DNA from: Tessaracoccus aquimaris
GTDB taxonomy: Bacteria; Actinomycetota; Actinomycetes; Propionibacteriales; Propionibacteriaceae
Length of the DNA stretch: 64,000 bases
Reading direction: 5' to 3'
Assembly: GCF_001997345.1 (NCBI RefSeq)
Contig: NZ_CP019606.1
Span: 372,001 to 436,000 of the forward strand
The notes below the pieces were generated by a model, which saw only the letters and a program-made list of their open reading frames with translations, ran no database searches and was not told the DNA's origin. A program made the position numbers and the translations under genes. Every line of letters begins with the position of its first letter. The stretch's first letter is position 1. Shown one piece after another: positions 26,162 through 34,751 of the stretch.

Positions 26162-27238
26162 ATGACTGCGACGGAGGAAGTACGAGCCAAGCGGGACGCG
26201 AAGCTCGATGAGCTGCACGAGAAGCTGACTGGCGCGGTGGAGACGCTGGTCTCCGGGCGGGACTGGGCCCGCGCGTTGGCGTTCGCGGCCCGGTTCCGAT
26301 CGCGCTCGTTCAACAACGCGCTGCTGATCTGGGTTCAGCACGAGGCTGCGTTCGAGGCTGGCCGGGTGCCCGGGCCGGTGCCGTCGTATGTGGCTGGGTA
26401 TCGGCAGTGGCAGCAGCTTGGCCAGCAGGTGCAGAAGGGCCAGCCGGGTTACATGATCTTCGCTCCGGTGACCGGCCGGTTCGCCTCGTCGAATCCTGGT
26501 GATCCGTCGTCGTGGCGTCGTTTGGGTCCGCGCGAGAAGCACAAGGTCAACGAGGTAGTGCGCACGAAGATGGTGGGCGCTCGGCCCGCCTATGTGTGGG
26601 ACGTGACGCAGACCGAGGGCGATCCGATCCCTGAGCCACTCGCACCGAAGCTGCTGGACGGCGAAGCCCCGCAGGGACTGTGGGATGGCCTGGCCATGCA
26701 GGTCGAAGCGTTGGGGTTCGAGGTGCTGCGTGTCCCGGATGACGGGCGGATCGGCGGCGCGGACGGCCTGACCGACTACGTCGCTCGGCAGGTATCGGTG
26801 CGTACCGATGTGACGGAGGTCAATCAGATCGCCACGTTGGCGCACGAGCTGGCGCATGTGCTGATGCACGACCCCAAGGATGAGGACGCTCGCCAGCATC
26901 GGGGTGTTCGTGAGGTGGAGGCCGAGAGCGTGGCGTTGATGGTCGGTGCTGCGCACGGGTTGGATACCAGTGGTTACACGATTCCGTATGTGGCGGGGTG
27001 GGCGTCGTCGGTCAAGGACGCTGAACCTGTGGAGGTCGTCAAGGCGACCGGTGAGCGGGTGCGGAGGACGGCGCTGGGCATCCTCGACCAGCTGGACACG
27101 TTCCAGGTCGCCGATGGCACGCCGCCTGGTCTTGCGCGTGATGTTCCCACTGCGGAGCCGAAGGCGCTGCATGTGCCGCCGCCGTCGGAGCATCGGCCGG
27201 CGGCGAGGGTGCCGGTGGTGGCGGGTCGGGGGTTGTGA
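26162..27238 (+). CDS. ArdC-like antirestriction/ImmA-type metalloprotein, core copy 1
   Basis: 358 aa from the ATG at 26162 (GGAGG about ten bases upstream). The N-terminal part is ArdC_N-like (ssDNA-binding antirestriction type; FAARFRSRSFNNALLIWVQ near 41, then QKGQPGYMIFAPVT near 98). The central part has a zinc-peptidase-like HELAHVLMHD near residue 227 and EVEAESVALMVG near 255. Such proteins coat incoming ssDNA and blunt restriction. A close paralogue lies at 44104-45183. It overlaps the primase-polymerase gene downstream. Confidence 0.85.
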   Translation: MTATEEVRAKRDAKLDELHEKLTGAVETLVSGRDWARALAFAARFRSRSFNNALLIWVQHEAAFEAGRVPGPVPSYVAGYRQWQQLGQQVQKGQPGYMIFAPVTGRFASSNPGDPSSWRRLGPREKHKVNEVVRTKMVGARPAYVWDVTQTEGDPIPEPLAPKLLDGEAPQGLWDGLAMQVEALGFEVLRVPDDGRIGGADGLTDYVARQVSVRTDVTEVNQIATLAHELAHVLMHDPKDEDARQHRGVREVEAESVALMVGAAHGLDTSGYTIPYVAGWASSVKDAEPVEVVKATGERVRRTALGILDQLDTFQVADGTPPGLARDVPTAEPKALHVPPPSEHRPAARVPVVAGRGL

Positions 27239-28164
27239 TGCCCGCGCGTGCCGACTTCACCAGGGCGTTGTTGCGTGCCAGTGGTGCTTCGACGCTGGCG
27301 GCGTCGGCCCGGCATCTCGCGCAGGTGGGGGTGCCGGTGTTCCCCTGCCAGCCGAGTGGGAAGCGTCCGCTCACGACGCGGGGGTTCCACGATGCCACCA
27401 CCGACATCGGCCGGGTCGAGGCGTGGTGGTCGCGGACTCCGGAGGCGAACCTGGGTGTCCCGACTGGCGTGGTGTCGGGGATGGTCGTGGTGGATGTGGA
27501 CGTGCATGGCCCGGTTGATGGGCGGCAAGCGTTCGCCCGCGCCGAGCGAGCCGGGCTCGTCGATGGCTGGGGTCTGCTGGTGGAGACCCCGACGGGTGGC
27601 CTGCACGCCTACTTCGCTGCGACGGCGGGGGTCGAGCAGCGGTCATGGCAGGCCGCTCGTGCGGGGGTGGACTTCCGGGGTGATGGCGGGTACATCATCG
27701 TGTCGCCCTCGGTTCGCATCGTCGGCGGTGTCCCGATCCGCTACGAGGTCGTCAATGTCGGCGACCAGCCTGCCGCTGCGCTGGACTCGCGTCGGCTGCG
27801 GGACTTCCTCGATCCACGTCCGGGACCGGTCGTGCGGCAGGGTCGTGGGTTGGTGCGGTTGGCGGATATGAACCGGCTGGCGTTCTGGGTCGCTGGGCGT
27901 GGTGAGGGTGAGCGGAACCGGGGGCTGTTCTGGGCCGCGTGCCGCTTGGCCGAGAGTGATGTCTCTGCCTCGGATGCGCTCGATGTCCTCAGCGCAGCCG
28001 CCAGCCAGGCCGGGCTGGGCGAACGCGAGATCGCCACCACGGTGCGCTCCGCCTACCGGATCGCGCACCCCGCGCCCGAAGCCGGTGGCCCCGGCCTCGG
28101 TGGCGGCGCCTGGTTCGAGCGAGCCAACGCCCCGAACCCAGGCATGGGTGGGCGGAGGCTGTGA
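27238..28164 (+). CDS. Bifunctional DNA primase/polymerase (prim-pol), core copy 1
   Basis: 308 aa. Recognised by VPVFPC and GKRPLTTRGFHDAT near the N-terminus, the catalytic acidic pair in VVVDVDVHG (about 83), TPTGGLHAYF (about 120) and GVDFRGDGGYIIVSPS near 142, all typical of the prim-pol domain used by plasmids and mobile elements for replication. The ATG overlaps the ArdC-like stop (TGATG); a GTG one codon earlier is also possible. A paralogue lies at 45183-46115. Confidence 0.88.
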   Translation: MPARADFTRALLRASGASTLAASARHLAQVGVPVFPCQPSGKRPLTTRGFHDATTDIGRVEAWWSRTPEANLGVPTGVVSGMVVVDVDVHGPVDGRQAFARAERAGLVDGWGLLVETPTGGLHAYFAATAGVEQRSWQAARAGVDFRGDGGYIIVSPSVRIVGGVPIRYEVVNVGDQPAAALDSRRLRDFLDPRPGPVVRQGRGLVRLADMNRLAFWVAGRGEGERNRGLFWAACRLAESDVSASDALDVLSAAASQAGLGEREIATTVRSAYRIAHPAPEAGGPGLGGGAWFERANAPNPGMGGRRL

Positions 28165-29093
28165 TGAAGACGACCGGTAGGCAGTGGGCGGGGCGCACCG
28201 CAGTGGTGGGGACGGTGTTCATCGCGTTGGGTGCGTTCTGGCTGAGCTTTACCGCGCTCGCCGATCTGGCGGCGCGTTCCGGGGTCGACCGGGGACAGGC
28301 GTGGGCGTGGCCGTTGATCGTTGATGGGATCATCGTGGTGGCGACGGTCGCGGTGGTGGCGCTGGCTGGGCAACGCTCAGCCTGGTATCCCTGGTCGCTG
28401 CTGGTCGGCGGGGCGCTGGTGTCGGTGACGGCGAATGCGATCCACGCTGTGGTCGCTGCGGACGCCGATGTGCCCGGCCTGCTGGCTGCCTCGGTGGCCG
28501 CGGTACCGCCGGTGGTGCTGCTGGCGATCACCCATCTCACCGTGATCCTCACCCGCACCTTCCCACAGGAGTTGCCGGGGCAGCCTGAGGTGTTGTCCGA
28601 GATCCCGGAGATGCTGTCCGAGGTGTATGCCGGACCGCAGGGTGTTGTCCACTCAAAGTCGTTGTTGTCCGTTGCCTCTGAACCTCTGGCCGATGAGCGG
28701 GAGTTGTCCTTAGCCTCGGATGAAACCCCTGGTCGTTCTGATCGCCGGGCTCGTGCTGCGGCGTTGCGGGCCGCGGGCTGGTCGAACAAGCGGATTGCCC
28801 GCGAGGTGCAGGTGCATCCGGCAACTGTGGGGAGATGGTTCGCCGCCGCGCACCTTCCCGACACCAATGATGACGCCGCCGGCGAGCGGGAGGAGACGCG
28901 TCAGCGCCAGCCCTCCCCTGACGACGCCGACGGCCCCCGCCCAGCACCGGCATTCGTCGAATGGCTCATGGGCCTGCCGACTGGATGGGTCACCGATAGC
29001 GGCGGCCTGACGCAGAATCAACAGATCACCGCCCTCGGCAACGGATTGCTACCCCTCCAGGCTGTGTCCGCGCTGTCACTGCTCGCCGCGTGA
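28164..29093 (+). CDS. DUF2637 membrane protein fused to a C5-methyltransferase C-terminus
   Basis: 309 aa. Residues 1-140 hold four membrane helices of DUF2637, the 'spread' type protein of actinobacterial plasmids. An HTH-like segment follows (AAGWSNKRIAREVQVHPATVG, about 208-228). After about residue 255 the protein switches into a methyltransferase tail: GPRPAPAFVEWLMGLPTGW and ITALGNGLLPLQAV, nearly the end of the dcm product at 4639-5754. The paralogue at 46112-46795 lacks this tail. It looks like a deletion fusion. The gene overlaps the primase gene (TGATG). Confidence 0.82.
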   Translation: MKTTGRQWAGRTAVVGTVFIALGAFWLSFTALADLAARSGVDRGQAWAWPLIVDGIIVVATVAVVALAGQRSAWYPWSLLVGGALVSVTANAIHAVVAADADVPGLLAASVAAVPPVVLLAITHLTVILTRTFPQELPGQPEVLSEIPEMLSEVYAGPQGVVHSKSLLSVASEPLADERELSLASDETPGRSDRRARAAALRAAGWSNKRIAREVQVHPATVGRWFAAAHLPDTNDDAAGEREETRQRQPSPDDADGPRPAPAFVEWLMGLPTGWVTDSGGLTQNQQITALGNGLLPLQAVSALSLLAA

Positions 29094-29100
29094 ACGTGGG

Positions 29101-29410
29101 CTACGAGAGAGCGGCGTCCTCCGGTGCTCCCGGTGTCGTTCCCAGAGCGGCGAGCAGGCGGACCCGGACTCGCTGCTTGCGCTGCTCGAAGAACGAGGTG
29201 AAGTCGGCCAAGTCGAGCGGAAGGCCGTCGAGGTCGTCCTCGGCAAGGTACGTAGCTCGCTTGTCCTTCGCTCGGGAAGGCGGTGTCCATCCACTCCGCA
29301 GGCAGTCCATCCTGCTTCTCGATGTTGGCGGCCCCACTCAGCAACTGAAGGTTCGGCAGCAGGCATGCGGCGGCCAAGTAGTCGTCGACCTTAATCGAGC
29401 GGGACGCCGG
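29101..29410 (-). pseudogene. C-terminal remnant of a GmrSD (DUF262/DUF1524) restriction gene
   Basis: Read on the minus strand, one frame gives LPNLQLLSGAANIEKQDGLP and then AEWMDTAFPSE. After a one-base slip near 29270 the next frame gives KRATYLAEDDLDGLP, then FTSFFEQRKQRVRVRLLAALG and a stop. This wording is the usual C-terminal end of DUF262/DUF1524 (GmrSD-like, modification-dependent restriction) proteins. No start or N-terminal part is present here. A matching N-terminal piece lies at about 35180-35390 on the same strand, beyond the metal cargo. Confidence 0.6.
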
Positions 29411-29520
29411 CACGGAGGAACGGGACATATTCTCCACGACGGATCTTCGAGCACTTCGCCACGCTCGCTGGTAGGGAGCTGTCAACTGACTCGCCGCTCA
29501 TGAGGACACCTGGCGCCGAC

Positions 29521-29559
29521 TGTACGTCGTACAGTGTATAGTCATCGTATGCTGACTAT
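29521..29559 (+). promoter_or_regulatory. Operator and leaderless promoter of the second cmtR-like gene
   Basis: TGTACG-T-CGTACA (29521-29533) is a perfect palindrome. ATAGTCA-N8-TGACTAT (29538-29559) is a second perfect dyad with the gene's ATG (29549-29551) inside its spacer. TATAGT (29537-29542) is a good -10, six bases before that ATG, and there is no Shine-Dalgarno. The repressor therefore probably acts on its own leaderless promoter. Confidence 0.55.
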
Positions 29560-29908
29560 TTCCGATCGACTCGACGTGATGAACCGGCTCGGCCGAGCTA
29601 TGGCCGACCCGACCCGCTCCCGCATTCTGCTGACCCTGCTGGCCGGGCCGAGCTACCCGGCGGTGCTGTCCCGCGAGCTGGGGTTGTCGCGCTCGAACGT
29701 GTCGAACCATCTGACATGCCTGCGCGGGTGCGGGATCGTGGTGGCCGAGCCCGAGGGCCGACAGACCCGCTACGAGGTGGCAGACCCGCACCTGGCCCGC
29801 GCGCTGACGGCGCTGGTGGATGTCACGCTCGCGGTCGACGAGAGCGTGCCGTGCATGGACCCGGACTGCGGGGTCGAGGGTTGCCAGGCGGGGGAGGTGC
29901 GGGCGTGA
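29549..29908 (+). CDS. CmtR-like ArsR-family Cd/Pb-sensing repressor, second copy
   Basis: 119 aa from MLTISDRLD (ATG at 29549). The DNA-binding region is GLSRSNVSNHLTCLRGCGIVV, with the cysteine pair in LTCLRGCG and a C-terminal CMDPDCGVEGC, as in CmtR. A GTG at 29534 would add five residues but lies in the -10. It is about as similar to the copy at 20834-21208 as the two ATPases are to each other. It overlaps the ATPase start by GTGA. Confidence 0.9.
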   Translation: MLTISDRLDVMNRLGRAMADPTRSRILLTLLAGPSYPAVLSRELGLSRSNVSNHLTCLRGCGIVVAEPEGRQTRYEVADPHLARALTALVDVTLAVDESVPCMDPDCGVEGCQAGEVRA

Positions 29909-31809
29909 GCGCGGTCACGGGTTCGCAGGTCGAGCATGTCGACCTCGACGACCACGATGATGACGATGACCGGCCGTGGTATCGGAGCCCGAGCGTTCTG
30001 ATCCCGATCGCCTCCGGCGTCGCGTTCGCCGCCGGCCTGGTGTGCGAGTGGACCGGCGCGGAGACCGCGGGCCTGGTGCTGTTCTGGATCGGCCTGCTGC
30101 TGGGCGCGTACACGTTCGTGCCGGGCGCGCTGCGCAAGCTGTTCACCAAGGGCAAGCTCGGCATCGGGCTGCTGATGACGATCAGCGCGACCGGCGCGGT
30201 GATCCTCGGCTACGTCGAGGAGGCCGCCGCGCTGGCATTCCTGTACTCCATCGCGGAGGCGCTGGAGGACAAGGCGATGGACCGCGCCCGCGCAGGGTTG
30301 CGGGCGCTGTTGAAGCTCGTGCCCGAAACCGCACTCGTCAAGCGCGGCGACGCCACCGCCGAGGTCGAGGCGAAGGAGCTGCGCGTCGGGGATGTCCTGG
30401 TGGTCCGGCCGGGCGAACGGATCGCCACCGACGGCACCGTGCGGGCCGGGCGGAGCAGCCTGGACACGTCCGCGATCACGGGTGAATCGATCCCGGTCGA
30501 GGTCGAACCGGGCACCGACGTCTCGGCCGGGTCGATCAACACCACCGGCGTGCTCGAGGTCGAGGCCACCGCCGCCGGCACCGACAACTCGCTCACCACC
30601 ATCGTGGAGCTGGTCGAGCAGGCGCAGGCCGAGAAGGGCGACCGTGCCCGCCTGGCCGACCGGATCGCCCGCCCGCTGGTGCCCGGCGTGATGATCCTCG
30701 CCGTGCTGGTCGGCGTGCTTGGGTCGCTGTTGAGCGGCGACCCTGAGCTGTGGATCACCCGCGCTCTGGTGGTGCTGGTCGCAGCCTCGCCGTGCGCGCT
30801 GGCGATCGCCGTCCCGGTCACCGTTGTTTCCGCGATCGGCGCGGCGTCGAAGTTCGGTGTGGTCGTGAAGTCCGGGGCCGCGTTCGAGCGGTTCGGCGGC
30901 ATCCGCCACGTCGCCGTCGACAAGACCGGCACGCTGACCCGCAACGAGCCCACGGTGACCCGCGTCGTCACCACCGGCGCGACCGAGAATGAGGTGCTGG
31001 CGTGGGCGGCGAGCCTGGAAGGTCACAGCACGCACCCGCTGGCCGCCGCGATCACGAAGGCCGTCCCCGACGCCCCGACCGCGCACGACGTCACCGAGAC
31101 CGCCGGGCGCGGCATCACCGGCACGCTCGGTAGTGCCCGTCTCGCCGTCGGTAGCCCCCGCTGGCTGGACGCCGGCACGCTGGCCGACCAGGTGCAGGTG
31201 ATGGAATCCGAGGGGATGACCGTCGTCATCGTCCACCGCGGCGACCGGCCGGCTGGCGCGATCGGGGTGCGTGACGAACTGCGCCCAGAGGTTCCCGAGG
31301 TCATCGCCACGCTGAACCGCCGCGGGATCGGGGTGACGATGCTCACCGGCGACAACGCCCGCACCGCCGCAGCGCTGGCCGGCCAGGCCGGCATCATGGA
31401 CGTGCGCGCCGAGCTGCGCCCCGAGGACAAGGCCACCGCCGTCGCGGAGTTGTCGAAGTCTCAGCCCACTGCCATGATCGGGGACGGCATCAACGACGCT
31501 CCCGCGCTGGCGGCCGCGGATGTGGGGATCGCGATGGGAGCCAAGGGCGCCGATGCTGCGATCGAGTCGGCCGACGTCGCGTTCACCGGCCACGACCTGC
31601 GCCTCATCCCACAGGCCCTCGCCCACGCCCGCCGCGGCCGCAACATAATCAACCAGAACGTCGTGTTGTCGATCGCGATCATCGTGGTGCTGCTGCCGCT
31701 GGCGATTACCGGAGTCCTCGGGCTCGCCGCGGTCGTGCTTGTACACGAGGTCGCTGAAGTCGTCGTCATCCTCAACGGGCTCCGCGCGGCGCGGCGCACG
31801 AAGGCATGA
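29905..31809 (+). CDS. CtpG-like P1B heavy-metal (Cd/Pb/Zn) ATPase
   Basis: 634 aa. The GTG start overlaps the repressor's stop, with GGGGAGG upstream. The N-terminus is Asp/His-rich (DLDDHDDDDD) in place of a metal-binding domain. Motifs are TGES near 195, SPC near 294, DKTGT near 338, STHP near 375, GDGIND near 527 and a final HEVAEVVVILN near 613. CmtR-CtpG pairing is the known cadmium-response arrangement of mycobacteria. It is intact, unlike the frameshifted copy at 18751-20837. lspA overlaps its end (ATGA). Confidence 0.93.
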   Translation: MSAVTGSQVEHVDLDDHDDDDDRPWYRSPSVLIPIASGVAFAAGLVCEWTGAETAGLVLFWIGLLLGAYTFVPGALRKLFTKGKLGIGLLMTISATGAVILGYVEEAAALAFLYSIAEALEDKAMDRARAGLRALLKLVPETALVKRGDATAEVEAKELRVGDVLVVRPGERIATDGTVRAGRSSLDTSAITGESIPVEVEPGTDVSAGSINTTGVLEVEATAAGTDNSLTTIVELVEQAQAEKGDRARLADRIARPLVPGVMILAVLVGVLGSLLSGDPELWITRALVVLVAASPCALAIAVPVTVVSAIGAASKFGVVVKSGAAFERFGGIRHVAVDKTGTLTRNEPTVTRVVTTGATENEVLAWAASLEGHSTHPLAAAITKAVPDAPTAHDVTETAGRGITGTLGSARLAVGSPRWLDAGTLADQVQVMESEGMTVVIVHRGDRPAGAIGVRDELRPEVPEVIATLNRRGIGVTMLTGDNARTAAALAGQAGIMDVRAELRPEDKATAVAELSKSQPTAMIGDGINDAPALAAADVGIAMGAKGADAAIESADVAFTGHDLRLIPQALAHARRGRNIINQNVVLSIAIIVVLLPLAITGVLGLAAVVLVHEVAEVVVILNGLRAARRTKA

Positions 31810-32375
31810 CCGATCCCCTTGACGGCTCCGCTCCCTCCCCGGGAAAAGCGGATGCCGTGGAAGCGAGTTCTGCCGGCCCGGCGGCGGCGCGCGTCCGGCT
31901 CCGCTGGTTCCTGCTCGCGTGCGCCGTCGCCGCTGGCGCGGTGCTGATCGATCAAGGCAGCAAGGCACTCGCCCTCGCTCAGCTCAGCGAGGATGACCGT
32001 ATTCCGCTCTTGGGAGACTGGCTCGGCTTGCAGCTCGCGTTCAACCCCGGCACCGTGATGTCCCTCGGAGCCGGCGCAACCTGGCTGCTCACCGTCATCG
32101 CCGCGGCGGCCTCTGTCGCTCTACTCGTCGCCGCAACCCGCGCCCGCACCGTCGGGTGGGCGGTCGCGATCGGCCTGGTGTGGGGAGGCGCGGTCGGCAA
32201 CCTGCTGGACCGGCTGTTCGCCCCTCCCGAGTTTGGCCGCGGTCACGTCACCGACTTCCTCGCCTACGGCAACCTGTTCATCGGCAACCTTGCCGACGTC
32301 ATCCTCGGTTTCGGCGTCGCCCTGGGCGTCCTGCTTTACCTCCGAGGCCCACACCACACCAGGAACGGACAATGA
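31806..32375 (+). CDS. lspA: Lipoprotein signal peptidase (signal peptidase II)
   Basis: 189 aa with four membrane helices. The catalytic aspartates are in GNLLDRLF (about 134) and NLFIGNLADV (about 162), with the conserved DQGSK near residue 50. It cleaves lipoprotein signal peptides. It overlaps the CtpG-like ATPase gene by four bases and belongs to a cadmium-type operon. The first CmtR/CtpG operon in this window instead carries lnt, so both link metal export with lipoprotein processing. Confidence 0.93.
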   Translation: MTDPLDGSAPSPGKADAVEASSAGPAAARVRLRWFLLACAVAAGAVLIDQGSKALALAQLSEDDRIPLLGDWLGLQLAFNPGTVMSLGAGATWLLTVIAAAASVALLVAATRARTVGWAVAIGLVWGGAVGNLLDRLFAPPEFGRGHVTDFLAYGNLFIGNLADVILGFGVALGVLLYLRGPHHTRNGQ

Positions 32376-32451
32376 TGGTCGCAGAGTATCAACGGCACGC
32401 GGCTGCCGGAACCGCTGGGTCGCCAGGCGGCTGTAACGCGGCGGTGGGCGC

Positions 32452-33054
32452 ATGATCCTGTCCTCCGTCCTGCAGGCGATCGGCCTATTCATCGCCACGA
32501 ACATCGATGACATCATCGTGCTCTCACTGTTCTTCGCCCGAGGCGCGGGCCAGCGCGGGACCACCGCCCGAATCCTGGTCGGACAGTACCTCGGGTTCGC
32601 TGGCATCCTGGGCGCTTCCGTGCTGGTGACGCTCGGGGCGGGAGCGTTCCTGCCGCCAGAGGTCATCCCCTACTTCGGACTCATTCCGCTGGGGTTGGGA
32701 CTTTGGGCTGCGTGGCAAGCCTGGCGCAACCGCGGTGCCGACGATGACGATGAGGCAAAGGTCGAGGGCAAGAAGGTTGGGGTGTGGACGGTGGCCGGGG
32801 TGACCTTCGCCAACGGCGGGGACAACATCGGCGTCTACGTCCCGGTCTTCCTCAGCGTGGGCCCAGCGGCCGTGGTGGCGTACTGCATCGTGTTCCTCGC
32901 CCTGGTCGCCGCCCTCGTCGGCCTGGGCAAGTTCGTCGCCACCCGCCGACCGATCGCCGAACTCCTGGAACGCTGGGAACACATCCTGTTCCCGATCGTG
33001 CTCATCGGCCTGGGCATCTTCATCCTCGTCAGTGGTGGTGCCTTCGGCCTCTGA
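32452..33054 (+). CDS. cadD: CadD-family cadmium resistance transporter
   Basis: 200 aa with about five membrane helices. FIATNIDDIIVLSLFF (residues 13-28) and a second NGGDNIGVYVPVF (about 122) are the repeated Asn-Asp motifs of CadD/LysE-like metal exporters. An acidic loop (DDDDEA) lies near 98. ATG start, 76 bases after lspA, probably the last gene of the cmtR-ctpG-lspA-cadD operon. Confidence 0.9.
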   Translation: MILSSVLQAIGLFIATNIDDIIVLSLFFARGAGQRGTTARILVGQYLGFAGILGASVLVTLGAGAFLPPEVIPYFGLIPLGLGLWAAWQAWRNRGADDDDEAKVEGKKVGVWTVAGVTFANGGDNIGVYVPVFLSVGPAAVVAYCIVFLALVAALVGLGKFVATRRPIAELLERWEHILFPIVLIGLGIFILVSGGAFGL

Positions 33055-33276
33055 ACTCGTAGCCGACTGCGTAGATGGCAGCGTGCTGTGGTTGCTACCT
33101 GGCGGCTGAGTGTCCCGGTGCGCTGCGCGTGTGAGCGGCCCAGACGACGTGCTCGGCGCCGCTGCCTCAACTGAGCCCACGCTGACCGCGTAGGCGTCGA
33201 TCACGCGGTCGGTGCCGGTGTTGAAGGCGTCGCGGATATCACTTGGATCACCACATCGCTGGGCCCGGCTCTTGTG

Positions 33277-34653
33277 TCAGGCGCAGCAGGAGGTGGGGAG
33301 TTCGTTGCGGAAGAGGTTCGCGGTGAGGCGGATGCCTTCGGCCATGGTGAGGTAGGGGGCCCAGGTGTCGGCGAGTTGGGTGACGGTGAATCCGGCGGTG
33401 ATGGCGTAGGTTGCGGCGAGCATCATCTCCCCAGCGGTGTCGGCGAGGGCGTGGATACCGAGGACTTTGCCGGTGTCGGCGTCGGCGACGACCTTGATGC
33501 CGCCGCGTGTGTCGTGGTTGGCGATGGCCCTGGGCACGTCGGAAAGTCGTAGGAATCGGCAGGCGCACCGGTATCCGGCGGCGATGGCGCTGGCTTCGGT
33601 GATCCCGGCGGAGGCCAGTTGGGGTGAGGTGAACAGCACAGACGGCAACCCGGTGTAGTCGACTCGCTCGTCGTGACCCAGGGCGTTGTGCGCGGCGATC
33701 TTCCCAGTCCTCGCGGCGACGTACACGTACTGGGGCACGTCAGTGACGTCACCGGCGGCGAACACAGCCGGGTTCGTGGTCCGCTGCTGCTCGTCTACGA
33801 TGACGAAGCCGCGCTCGTCGGTCGCGATACCCGCAGCAGGAAGGTTGAGCCCTTCGGTGCGCGGGGTGCGACCGGTGGCAACGAGGACACGTTCACCGGT
33901 CGCGTCCTTCCCGTTGCGGGTCGTCACCTGGACCAGGCCCTCGTGCTGGGTGATCGTGGCTGCGCGGTCGCCGATGACGCTGATCCCCTCGGCCAGGAAG
34001 GCCTTGCGGAGCTCGGATGACAGTTCCGGTTCGGCGTGCGGGGCGAGCCGACCGATGACGGTGACCTCTACTCCGAGCCGGGCGAACAGCTGCGCCTGTT
34101 CCAGGCCGACGAAGCCACCGCCGATCACCACGAGCGACGCGGGCAGTTCCGTCAGTTCCATCGCTGTGGTCGACGTGAGGTAATCAACCTGCTCAAGCCC
34201 AGGGATTGCCGGCACGTGCGGCTCGGCGCCGGTGGCGACGAGATACGACTTCGCGCGCACCGGTCGTCCATCCACGAGCAGGGTTCCCGCGTCTGTGAAC
34301 GTTGCAGTGCCCGGGAGGATGTCAAACCCGTAGGCAGCGGCGATGTCGGCGTACTTGGTCTGGCGGAGCATCCCAACCAGATCATCCTTCTGCTCGATGA
34401 GCGCGCTGAGATCGACCATCCCAGCAGAGCTGGGGACGCCTGAGAACCGGTTCGTGAGGGCGGAGTGCCGGGTGTGCGCGGCCGCGAGAAGCGTCTTGGA
34501 CGGCACACAACCCACGTTCACGCAGGTACCGCCGAGGGTTCCCGATTCGATGGCGACCACGCTGGCCCCCTCGAGGCGCGCGTGGATCGCTGCGGACATC
34601 GCCGCCCCGCCCGTCCCGATCACCACGAGATCAACCTCCGTGTGCCATGTCAC
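33277..34653 (-). CDS. merA: Mercuric reductase
   Basis: 458 aa flavoprotein. FAD-binding VIGTGGAAMSAAIHA is at the N-terminus; the redox disulfide is in GGTCVNVGCVPSK (about 42-54), the NAD(P)H site in VVIGGGFVGLEQA near 172, and the C-terminal vicinal cysteines TSCCA receive Hg(II). It reduces Hg(II) to volatile Hg(0). It lacks the N-terminal NmerA domain, and no merT, merP or merB is nearby. GTG start with GGAGGAG. Divergent from merR. Confidence 0.94.
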   Translation of the reverse strand: MTWHTEVDLVVIGTGGAAMSAAIHARLEGASVVAIESGTLGGTCVNVGCVPSKTLLAAAHTRHSALTNRFSGVPSSAGMVDLSALIEQKDDLVGMLRQTKYADIAAAYGFDILPGTATFTDAGTLLVDGRPVRAKSYLVATGAEPHVPAIPGLEQVDYLTSTTAMELTELPASLVVIGGGFVGLEQAQLFARLGVEVTVIGRLAPHAEPELSSELRKAFLAEGISVIGDRAATITQHEGLVQVTTRNGKDATGERVLVATGRTPRTEGLNLPAAGIATDERGFVIVDEQQRTTNPAVFAAGDVTDVPQYVYVAARTGKIAAHNALGHDERVDYTGLPSVLFTSPQLASAGITEASAIAAGYRCACRFLRLSDVPRAIANHDTRGGIKVVADADTGKVLGIHALADTAGEMMLAATYAITAGFTVTQLADTWAPYLTMAEGIRLTANLFRNELPTSCCA

Positions 34654-34706
34654 GATGCCTCCTCCAGTTCGAACCGGCCACTCATGCGGCCACTCCTGAA
34701 AGAATG

Positions 34707-34730
34707 GACCTTAAAGTATGCTTGAAGGTC
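34707..34730. promoter_or_regulatory. MerR-type operator between merA and merR
   Basis: A 24-bp dyad, GACCTT-n-AAG-n4-CTT-n-AAGGTC, lies in the divergent intergenic space. The adjoining TTGACC (minus strand, 34728-34733) can serve as a -35 for merA with the long spacer typical of MerR-activated promoters. Confidence 0.55.
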
Positions 34731-34751
34731 AAGTCGGTGGCCGAGGTGACG

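Noticed and set aside
29770..31968. 732-codon minus-strand frame opposite the CtpG-like ATPase
   Set aside because: Antisense shadow of a well-supported ATPase; composition is Gly/Asp/Arg-rich with no family resemblance.
33060..33270. Minus-strand IRDAFNTGTDRVIDAYAV word between cadD and merA
   Set aside because: Too short and without start or family match to call a gene remnant.
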